In this document: positions 23,704 to 35,700 of the stretch, in pieces
Numbering within the stretch: the stretch's first letter is position 1
Layout: each line of letters begins with the position of its first letter
Source: Paramacrobiotus metropolitanus
Taxonomy: Eukaryota > Tardigrada > Eutardigrada > Parachela > Macrobiotidae
Length of the DNA: 64,000 bases
NCBI RefSeq assembly: GCF_019649055.1
Contig: NW_026570378.1
Span: 1-64,000 of the forward strand
Direction of reading: 5' to 3'
Program-made: the position numbers and the translations under genes
Notes under the pieces: generated by a model
Database searches by the model: none
Told to the model about the DNA's origin: nothing
The model's input: only the letters and a program-made list of their open reading frames with translations

Positions 23704-26700
23704 TCAAGATTCAAAGGTGCTCAGCGTTCGGCGTTCGGTGGTGTTCACAGTAGGAGGTTCCACTGTAGAAACCGAGAGCCAAATTCCTGGATGCCCTAAG
23801 AATGTGTTAGTCCCGAGGAAACCGAGATTCGTACGCCACGGTCCTGATTTAAAAATTACGTGAACAACATTGTTCGCAAAAATGAACTGGGGCGGGAATT
23901 TGTAGCCGCAGTATAGGTTGCTAGTGGGCTGTCGTTTTGCCGGATCATTTTCGGCCGGAGCAAGAAACTCAGTCCAATCATATCGGTCTTCGCCCACTTT
24001 AATTTGCAAAGTATCGTCATCTTCTCCTCGACAACTGCAAATATAAAACGGAATCCTGAACACGGCCAGTTGCATAACGCAACATGAATCGACAGGTAGC
24101 AAATCATAAGTTTATTCTGCTGTAAAACGACAACGAACATGTCAGAGTCAGATATATTCCCTATTGTGCAAAAAATAGTATACAAAATTTTCGTAATGTT
24201 GCTTTTTACAGCAGATTAATCTTATGTGTAATTTTTAGTTTTTGTCTGTGTAGCATTACGACTTACTCTTGTTGTCCCACCACTTTAAACGTGTGAAACC
24301 GCAGTTGAAGGCTTTGATTATTGAATAATCTGAATGTATAAATGCAGTTGGTGGAAAGAGGATAATATCCTCCAAAGTTTGGACTGTAAGCATCAACATG
24401 TGATAAACAAAACCAAAAATTTTACAGTAAAGCAGCCAGCCCGGAATGTAGAAATAGCAAGAAATTTGAATCCAAAATGGTCAAAAACTACGAATCAAGT
24501 ACCTTTGAAGTGTCCCTGTGGCCGGCACTTTTCTTCCATCATACACGAAATGACACCCTAAGAAGTTTCACAATTCTGGTTTCAGCTGTATCACGATTTT
24601 AGTATTAAATGGCTATACTGCGCACAAGTTTGCAGAAATAGCCAGATAATTCCAAAACATGTCCGGGTGCTGACTAGTGACTTTATGAATCCGATCGCCC
24701 AGCATATTTTTATAACATGTACTGGCAACGTGAGCAAGGACCTATACCTGCTGTGCGGTTGTGCTGTGCCGCCATCTTGCCTAATCCATAATCCTTACGG
24801 AATTCGTATTTGGCTTTAAACATGTACAGTGAGCGCATCGGACTATCCTTTGCTCGCGTGGTGAACAAGACGGTCAAAGGTCTTGGTCCAACGGCCATAA
24901 TAACCTCGGGAATCTTGCTGCGACCACAGTATTCTCCAATCAGATTTCCGGGCTCGGAGGCGTTGGGACTGCTGGTACCCACGAAAATTTTGACAGAATC
25001 CGACAAATCACAGTTTAGCGCTCTAGGTAACAACTGAATACGTCAGGACCCAGGTTATTTAGATTTACAGAAAAACAAAAATTTACAGAAAAGTAGCCAT
25101 TTGAAACTGTCCCGTTCTAAACTTCATTTGCATATACTGTACTCTACATATATTATAGCAACCCAGTTCCTGTTAATCAACCTAAGGTGAACCGAAATTG
25201 CAGTTGTAGATGTCTTACCGGTAAATGTAAGTGTATAGTTTAATATCCTGTTATGTGTTTCATGATGAGTTAGTGGCTTAGTGCTCACATCAGCAAAAAA
25301 CGTGACCGGAGAAAACTACATGTGTTTCTTTTGATCGATTCATTGCATTGTACTGCATCTTCAGCATACAAGATAACGAGCTCGAGGCTGTTACAAGTTA
25401 TAAGTGCAACCGCTAATTAATTAAATTGTTTATTTGTGGCATAGTTGGCAGCATGGATGAGCGCAAGGCTAGAATTATGTTACAAGCAAATGAAATTGAA
25501 ACCCTCTGGTATCTCTACACGTAAAACAATTCATTTTAATATCACCTATCAGTTTTGTATTTTACAAAATTAAAAAAATGCTTCCACAGTTTCTATCGAC
25601 GACGAAAATGGTTCGGTGTCACATGACCTTGTGACCTAGTGAAAAAGTACGTCTTTGACACTTTGTGTCAATGTTCCTATCTAACTTAAATGAAATGTTT
25701 ACCCCACGCAATATCTAATTCTACTCTAGATGGAAAATACTACTCACGCTGGAAATTTGTCGGATTCTCGAAGGTTAAAGTAAGTAAATATTAGCTGAAT
25801 TTGCTCGTCTGCCTTCGGTAAAAACTTGAACATGCATTGCATATGCTCAGCTGGATATGACTTGGCATGATTAGGTGATGCAATATATCCCCAATGGCTT
25901 CTGGGAGAGCTTTCGATATTTTGCTGTGTGTCACATAGTAAGACATCCCCACTGGCAGCGGTCACAAAATCTAAATCGAAGAGATTTCAGTAGTTACTAC
26001 TGATGTTCCTTGTAATAAATGGCAACTACTGTTGCGCTTTAAGGTCTCTCGTCAGTGCGTATACGCCCGACGTAGAGCTTGCTAACAAGACTTAGTACGA
26101 TGTGCTTTCAACTGCTTTGAGCTAAAATTAGAACTGTGAAATAAAAACTTGAAATATAAACTGTGAACTCTGAAATGAAAACTATGAAATAAAATCCTTT
26201 TTATTAGTGCGGCCGTAAAGACTTCTTTCGTGATGTTGGTGGCTTTTGCCAAATTAAAAGTATATCAAAAATTATGGTGTCCACTGTTAACCTACAGCAG
26301 GCTGGCTGCAATTAAAATTACTTACGTAGTGCAGCGTGCGCACGCTTGACTGCTCCCAATATCCAACATGTCACAGTGCTGAAACCGCTGCACATACAGA
26401 GGTATTACTCTGTAGTAATATTCTATGCATTAATTCGCGAGTATTGACGATACTCGATGTCCTTCTTTCCGGACGATATTGCACCTGTTTTAATTCTATT
26501 TGTACATACTTCTATCTACAGATACGTAGCAAGCATGAAATTGGATGCACATCAATGTTTACAGTGTACATTAACAGTCGGAATTACGAGTACCTATGTG
26601 AACTCGATGAGAAAGTTAGATGATTGAGTATAATCCCCAGAAGAAAAGAAGCGTTGAAATGGTCACCGGACAAACATTAACATCTTGTTTATGAATAACA

Positions 26701-29700
26701 GACATATTATTTATTTACAAACACTCTAAACATCAATAATTCGGCGTAGCTACAATAAACAATAACATCTGGAACACAACAATAATTACGGCTATAATTA
26801 CAACAACGTTAAACCCATTACAACAACAAACTTATGTTTTTATTTAGTTAGCTATATGGTTATAATCATAATCCTAACAGTAAATTACGTTATTAACTTA
26901 AATTCTTAAACAATAATAATAACTATCGCAATAGTATTCTGTATTTAACTATGATTAATGTTACCATAAAGTAGTTTAGTTTAAGTAAATTATAATGATG
27001 TTAGTGCAGTGGTGTTGTTCACACTAAGTATCCAGACGTCGGCTGTTGGATTTCGAGTGAAGTTGTGCATGGCGCGCCGGGAGACATTCCTTGAGATGGA
27101 CTGCCTATTCATATGCCGACCTAATTCAGCATGACGCTGTCCGGTGACCTACTTTTTCATGGAATGTCTCCCGACGCGCCATACACATAGTTATAACAAT
27201 CAGTTAATGCTGGACGCCCGTTTTGTTACCTTACTCCGCCTTATCACACCTGTGATACACTGCGAGAGATGAAAAGGCGGTGCTGGCCACCGTATTTTCT
27301 ACCCAATAGTGTCTATGTGCGGAGATGGGCACTCAGTGGCTGTAAAATCGGAATGTTTACACTCCCCTTTTGTCTCTCCACAGTGTATCACAGGTGCGAT
27401 AAGGCGTGGCGATGATCAGATCGGTAAACTGACGCCCTAAGAACTGCTTGCACGAGAACCACTTTGTGCAACGATAATGACTACTGTATATAAATTTTCT
27501 ACACAGTAGCTTTGTCTGTTTAATTTATGTATGTACTCGTATAGTTATACTGTGTACGTACTGTGTATGCATTTTGTATGTACAGTAATCTGTTTATTGC
27601 TGTAGTTCACCGTATGTTTACAATTTTTTGTGTAATGAGCAGGCTATCATACCCATTCTATCATACTCATACTGGCTATCATTCTAATAATTATTATAAA
27701 AGTTAAGCCCTGGGGCCTCACGAGATTGTTTGGCGGGGTCCAAATGGACGTACACCTCTTAGCAATGTACTCATACTGTATTTTGTGGGACGTCGGTTTT
27801 ACATGGCTAGTGGACAGACTAATAAAGCGTATTCGATCCTGGTACGTTACATTGTGAGGGAGAACACGGTTGCTGTACCACCCTGGAAACTGATAACTGA
27901 TGCTGGAAAAGCTAAGGATACGGCACCCAAGGGGTTTTTTTCTTGATCTTATTGAACTGGATTTTCGGACAACTACGTCGTTATTCTACACTATACGGTA
28001 AAAATAGGTACCTACTACTGACTATTTCGATGCGGTTTGTGTTGTATGGTAGCCAACTGTATTTCGACTTAAGTTCTCATTGATAGATTGTGCACAACTT
28101 CTCATTGATACACTCACTTAAGTTCTCATTGATTCTCATTGATAACTGTGCAGATACAGTATTGCCCGAATTTTAATGTCAGTGACTGAAAATATTACTG
28201 CTTACTGTAAAGTCGGCAGGATTTTTTTGCTGTCAAAAGCAGTTTATTGTAACAGGCTTGGTAACGCGTTCAGTTATTATGATGTGGTCCTGATGACTAC
28301 GAGACTGTCAGGTGTGGGAGACACCTGAAAATTATTTTATTCCAAAACAGAAGTACGGGATAACATTCACATTCCACTGAATATAGATTCCACTCAACTA
28401 GCTAAAGCAAGTTTAGTTTTTTAATATTGTTATCATTTCAAAAATTCATAAGGAAAACAAGTTTTTATTAGCACATCAGCACACAGTACGACATCTCGAG
28501 CAAAATCTATTAGCGGCGGTTATGGCGATCGCACCATCCCAGGAGCACACCCCACAAGAGCGTTGTAAACTGCGAAGAAGAAAGTATTATTATGATTTCA
28601 TATAAGTAATATCAACAAACAGGTCTATACAGATATGTGCGTTATAAATATTTTAGATAGCTTTTGCGTTATCGCATACCAGCATGACTTGCAGTAACTG
28701 TAGATAATAATAATTGCCGGATTTAATAAGGGTGTATGATAATATTTGTAATATTTAATAAGGGAGTATGATAATATTAAATATTATTATTATAAATTTT
28801 ATAATATTATATTTATAATATTTAATGATAATTTTTAATAAGGGTGTAATGATAATATTTATGCGACCGTAATAAGCAAGTAGCATATGTATTTACAAAA
28901 CCTACCTCCGGATCGTCACGAATGGCTTGATCAATGTGACCCGGCTTGATGTCGGTGGCACGTGCAACTTCTGCCACGTTTCCAGCAAGGAACAGGAGTT
29001 CGGCAACCAAATACTCTAGAACCCCGGCCATGAATACAGATGCGGATTCTTCAGTTTGGCTACCCTGAATCATAGCCTGGTGAATACGGCCAACCGGCAG
29101 TATTGCACCGGCTCGCCTGGAGCGGGAGAGGACTCTACCCCTAGTTTTTTTCGCTACGCGACCGTGCGGCATTCTGTTACAATTTGAAAATTATAAAATG
29201 ATTAATGCGGTTGTTAGGGGACAGTGAGATTTAAATAGTGGTTTGTACGGATCTTTATTCCGGATATGCACGATCTGATCTGCGTGCTAATTAAAACGTA
29301 GAATATGAGTAAAGGTAAAATAAAACAGTATTGCATCATAGTTCCTTCAAATGTTTCTCAAAAGTGTACTCTTTTGTTTGCAAACCAACCATCTGCTTCA
29401 GGAATAGTGACACACACGCGGTAAAAATAGGTCAGTGCTTTTATTCTCCAATACCATATCTGTTGCTGTTCTTTTGTGACCTTATTGTGCAATTTTTGCG
29501 CGAGGTCGGTCTTGCGCAGCGGGAAGAGTGTACAGCTCGTAAATCTATACCGCAAAAATAAAAAATGTACAAAATAAGTATTTAGTATTGTGTACTACAT
29601 ACTAGAACAGTGCACTCACTTTTTGCGCGCACTGCAGGATCGAAGCGGAGCAGGACTATATCCTAAATGATGATACCCCGTTTTACAGTGGGCACTCTTT

Positions 29701-32700
29701 TTCGATTATTTAATGCTCTCATCCCAGCTGGTATAATTTTAGTACAATGACAATAGTGAAATCTCGGCCTCTGGCGCCGCTAAGCATTTACATAAAATTA
29801 CGTAAGTGTTTCGAATACATGTTTCGACACTGTACACAAAAATCATAATTTCTTCAACTCTAGTGGAAAAATTTATGCCGGTTCATACAGTGCTGTGGAA
29901 GGTCACCGCCACAATATGCACATAATATGCAAAGCAGTCAATGGCACAGTAAATCTGCTGAATGCGGTAGGAGGGGTTGGATTTAGTAACGCTGGTGACG
30001 TTTTATAGAAAACTAAAAACTGAACTGAAAAGCAGCGTTCCCGTATACGTCTATTATGTCAAAAATCTGGTGATACCGACCTGGCCGGAGGGCTACCATT
30101 TACACGAAATTGCCCTTAGTAATGCTAACGGAGTGCTATTCCGATTAGGCAATTTTCTAGAAGATACTTGTTAATAACCGGGATATTAATTCGTTTTGAT
30201 TTTTTTATCGCACAGGGTTGTTTGGTTCGCTAATGGGGCACTGCAAAAATGTCTGTGGGGACATATTTGCCGGAAATTGCACAATTTGGGGTTTTTCTAG
30301 TATTATTTCGTTACTTAGTTTTTGTTATGTTGTACAATGTCAGAAGTCCAGAGTGGGTGTCAAGAAAAGAGTTTCAGGGAACAGTATTATGGTACTGGAC
30401 TGTGTCTGCAACACCAAACTAGAATATTGAATCAAAGATGTTTAACGGAAACCGGTAAATTGATACTGTCGCTATCGGCTAACGATTCCAATACTGGTGA
30501 TGAAGCCCATCGCTTGTGACAGGTAATAATGCCCCCACGAACATTCGGTAGCGCTATGTTGCCATTGTTACCAAAAAGCAAACACAGTAATCTTTTGATA
30601 TCGGGGAGATTACCACCGGCCATTATATACGGTTACCGTGCATAGGTGGGCATCCGGGTGCAAATATCACCGTGCATGTTAGCATTTCCTGACGGTGACC
30701 GACGTACAGACACTACGAGTTATATGTGGCGTGAGTATATACGGCAACCGTGCTGTGCATTTGGTGACAGGTACCATCGTGCATGCGTGCATTTGCTGGT
30801 GGTTAGCCACGCATATACACACCACATTTTGCATTAGTCTTGAACATAGGCTTTCGTTACGCTTCGGTCGACAAGGTAAGCCTCGCGCTCCGCGGTCGAC
30901 ATGTGTGTACTGGAAAGGTTAGGTTTGAGTTCATGGAGTGTTACTAGTTACGACAGCCGTGTTAATACATATCGATGTATTGCCAACTGAAATTTGTTAA
31001 ATGTTCGTATATAAAACCTTAACGAATTACGGGTACAAGGAGGGGGTAAATACACGGGAAGACAAAAAACGGCAATAATAAGGGATAACCCTTCACGTGT
31101 TGTGCAACACGGCCAGCCACCAAGGGAAGGCAGTTCTAGTGACATTGTGCAGATCAGTCGTTGAGACTCCAGTCTCGAGCTGTTTCTCCGTAGACTTCTA
31201 TGTTAAACACAACCACCTTCGTCTTGCATATTTCAGAACTAATCCGCACAATCGATAGCTCGAAAGAACAAGAAAAAATTTACAAGATTTTTGATACGAA
31301 ATAATTCGCCACTAATTAAAACTGAAGCAAGACTGAACCATTTGAGTTTCTCGTAGACTAAGCATAGGAGTTGGATGATTTGTTTTCACGGAGCTCCATT
31401 GCTTTGTCTATGGGAAACTTAATTGGCTCTAACTTGTCTTGTTTCTCATAGATCACGGCTTGCGTGGTATCGAAAATCTTGTTAATTATTTCTTGCTCTT
31501 TAAGATGTAGATTACACGGTTTGATTCTGAATTCTCGAAGACGTAGGTGTTTGAGTATAACGTAGGAGTCTACGGAGAAGGCAGCTCGGGTCTCAAAGCA
31601 TGAATTTTGTGTAGTGTCGCTGGACTGCTTTCCCTTGGCGGCTGGCCATGGTGCACAACACCTGAATGGTTATCCCTTATTATTGCCGTTTTTCCTGTCT
31701 ATCCCGTGTATTTACCCCCTCCTTCTATTACACTTTGTTCGCTTAAGGATATTGACATTGCATGAATGAAGAATTAAAGATATACTTTTCGCATCTGCGC
31801 TCACTCAAGGAATATGTTTTTATTAGAAAAATCCTACTTTCAAACCTTGTAAAACTAAAATATTATTTACTTACATGGATACGGTACGCAACAGTACATA
31901 ATATACTAAGTCTTAGATTCAGTGATTAAAGTTGTCACCATGTGCACTTCACCAGTTCTATTAAAATAAAACGCGCAAGCTGTATTATACTACGAACGGA
32001 ACTCATTTTGCTAACAATAATTAAGTAAGTAACTTTCTCTATTACTACTTGAAGTCGCAGAGCGATCACTACCTTTTAGTTCCCTGCAACGGAGTACAAA
32101 ACTGCGTCCAGTCCGATCCAAACTTAGAAAATTTTATCCGAACCCAGTCCGACTCCGAATTCTAAAAATCGTACTCCGACCAATCCGATCCGAAAATATT
32201 TTTGGCCAATCCGAACCCACTCCGATCCGATCCGAAAAATTTTCCAAAAGAATATTGCTTAATTTTATTAGACATCCCCACATTAAAAAAATTTTAATGC
32301 CGTAGTTAAAAATTTTAATGCCGAAGTACCGTAACATGGCATTCAAAAAAATTTTAGCCATGTTGTCGGTAGCCAAAGGACTTCAGAATTCACAGGTACA
32401 AGTTTCTTGGGCATAATAAAGGTTAAGCTAGAGGATTTATATTTACAAAATTTTTCAGGTGAATTTAGTTTTTTAGCACTACAGTGTTGAAGCAATTGGA
32501 GAGGTTAGTTCTCTATCCTCACTGTCAGAAATCTGTATCAGATCTTTTTGTTGTATGCGGTTCAGCCCACGGATTACCCACGTATTAGCCAGGTTCAAAA
32601 ATAGGGACAGATAATTAGAGGGAGGGTGTTTCTAAACGCCCTGAACTAAAATAAATGGTAGTTTTGTGCATTCCTTAGTGTATTTTTATATTATTATATT

Positions 32701-35700
32701 TAATAATAGTATATATACTTAGAATATATTATTATTGGTATCCTAATCTCCAGTATTAATCCAATTACAAGTGCTGCAAATAAAAATGGGAAGCCGGTGC
32801 CTAGTGAAACTGACTGAGCTGCACAACACATGTGGTGCGTTTAAACTTCAACCGTACTGTAGTACTTATATTAAAATTATTTGATAAGGCAATAACAAAT
32901 AACAACATCATAACAATCGTAAAACACTCAAAATATTAAAAAGTGTCAGGAGAATTAATAAAAGGAAGTGAAAGAGAATTAACAACAGTCAACTAAACAA
33001 AAGCAGGTACTTCGGTCCAAATTAATTAAGCGCAAACGGAAGCATCGCGCGAAGCGCGAAGCTGACGAAAATTTTTGTTTTGAAGGCCGGTGAAATTCAA
33101 TAAAAATTAACTAATAAATTTTATTTATTTACGGATTATTCGGAGTCTTGATTGCATCCGAACCCGATCCGGTCAGGTGCACATAAACTCCGAAACCACT
33201 CCGGCTCCGAATTTTCCAGATTGAAATCCGTCCAATCCGGTCCGAAAATCGGAGTGGGTTCGGAGTGGATCGGATTTCCCAGTCCGTTGCAGGGCTCTAA
33301 TTTGAAGTACCCCAGACTAGCAGCTAAACATTTCTCTCAGTTTAAATATTGCGACCGTTTAGCACATTGAAGTCCGTACACATAATGTGCAGCCAAAAAG
33401 GCGGAGCATGTTGCTGCATTTTACAACCAATCACTTTCCATTTCCAACTGCACTACTACCGGCGTTAAAATACTGCGGCAAGCACCGCCTTTTCTCCCAG
33501 ACTTGTGTTCAAGTCTAAGTTGTCAGGAATCATGTGGACAGCTTTGTTTAGAGGCGGCGGCGGCGAGGGTGTTTGGGCACTCACCGGCAGGGCCGGTGAG
33601 TGACCAAACACCGATCCATTACTGAATTCGGCATCACTCATCATCAAGTTCAAGACATGTTTAGTGATCTCATTGGATTGAGTCAGGTTAGTTTTTCGGG
33701 AAACATGATTGCATATCTCAAGAACATTGAATATTAGTAGTACGGAGATCATAAGACCCCAGAAGATAAGTGTTGCTATTTTTTGGGGTCTATCCATTTT
33801 TATTAGTTGCCTTATAAAATTATCGTCTCGTAGCGCAGTGTGCAGGTTAAAGTACTTGTTTATAAATTTTCGAATAAATTTGTCATTCACGCCTTTATGC
33901 TTGGTTAAGGCGGACATAACATCTTCATAGGAATACCCTCGACAACGTAGAAGTACGTAAAACATACAGTACTGACCACAGACTGTAGAATCTATGCTTT
34001 GTCGCATCGTATTTGACATGGTAATGTAGTCTTGACCTATCCAGTCTTTGATGTGTGGAGAATACTCTGCTGGGTTTCGTCCAAACGAGTCAAAGGCTTC
34101 CACTGTACCGGGTTTAGTGCAGTAAAATGCGACCCAGTGCTCTCCCGAGGCAGTGCTAGGTTGCGTATTCACGATGTAGGCACCCGGAAATTCTTTGTCA
34201 GGAATTTTATCACAAGGAAAGACTCAACAAAAATATCACGAACTATTGGATCCCTTCTAAGGGCATTGTCGATTTCTATACTGTTCATGGAGCAAAATCA
34301 AACAAAACCTGTCTGTTGTTATTTATTTCGATAACGTTGTCAAAGACTAACATTGCAACACACACCACTCCTTCCTTTAAAGCTTTGGCAAATTTAAAAT
34401 TAATGTTAAGATTGCCTTGCCTAATTAGAGAAAGAGCCCCGCGGCCAGTATGTCCGCGAGTGAAGTCAAAGCCGTAAATACAAAAGCCACCAGCATTATA
34501 ATCCGAACGATCAAAGGGTAGCTCGCCCGGACCTTCTCCTAAACGCTCCAGTGTGTCTAAAAGTCCTTCGTAGGCCTCGGCTGTGGCCCCGTTTTCATAA
34601 TCTAAATTGTATCCTCGAGTGGGAAACAGCTGGCCGTCGATCTCGGCATGGACATAAGACAGGTTAAAATGATCGAAATTAAAGGGAGTTGACTTGTATT
34701 CCCCAGCAAAAGAACGACTGGGTGATAGGGCTAGGAACATTACCTTTGGGAGCTGTCCAATCACGATATTCGCCCACACGTGTTGTTGCTGACCTGATAT
34801 CAGAGTACACTGCCGCATCGCAACGCGTTCAACGTGATATTTTGCATTATTGCCAACCAGTTGCTTTGTCATTGCGGCAAGATAATCCGGAGCTGGTTCG
34901 TATTTGCGTATACGCAATCGGGGATTCCGAATCGCTACAACTTTAGGTGCTGCCAGGTCGCTATCGGCAATAAACGCTAGATTCTTTCGGTTACGAATCA
35001 GTTTGATGCTTAACTCTACGCCTGGTATAAGTGGGCGATCCTGCTGAAACAAGTCGCAGTGCAACTTGCCTGACAACTGGAGTGGCTTCAATGTTTGTAT
35101 CCACTTTCGCCTTTTTTCAGCACCTTCACTATGGAAAGATGATTTTCCGTCTACTTTCTCTGTGAAAATCGGATCTTTGGACATTTCAGTGTCCATAGCG
35201 AAGCCACCCAGACTTAGTTGGGTTAGCTGCGCTTGTTTTGTATAACCCAAAAGGCTCTCCAAATAAGCGCGAATGTGATACATCGAGCTACTGTCCGATA
35301 TACTGCGACCGCCTAGAGTAACACTAACTTGCTCGAAAAGACTGTGTACAATGTTGTTAATAGGGGCCAAACAGTCGCTATCCGTTGGTATGGTTCCAGC
35401 TGCATTAGTAACGTGAAGATCGCACGTAAATCGAATATCGGCTAAGCTAACCAATTCCGACTGACATGGAGCTACAGTAAATGAAAAATCATTGGATTCG
35501 TCGGTCGTGGCTTGTGAGGGCCCCAAATAATAATCTCTGGTATTCCATCGTTCCGTTAGTGTTGAAGGTAAGTAGAATAAGTGACTCTCTAACAACATTG
35601 ATGGCTCTGAGCCGTTTTCTATAAGCGCCATTGCTACAGTTTGTCTTTTATCGCGTCAATTGCTCGTTGCTTCTTACTAATGCTGACTATTTTTTTCTTT

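Noticed and set aside
33709-33930. plus-strand frames over the protease and capsid genes
   Set aside because: Shadows of the minus-strand virion genes, whose motifs are clear.
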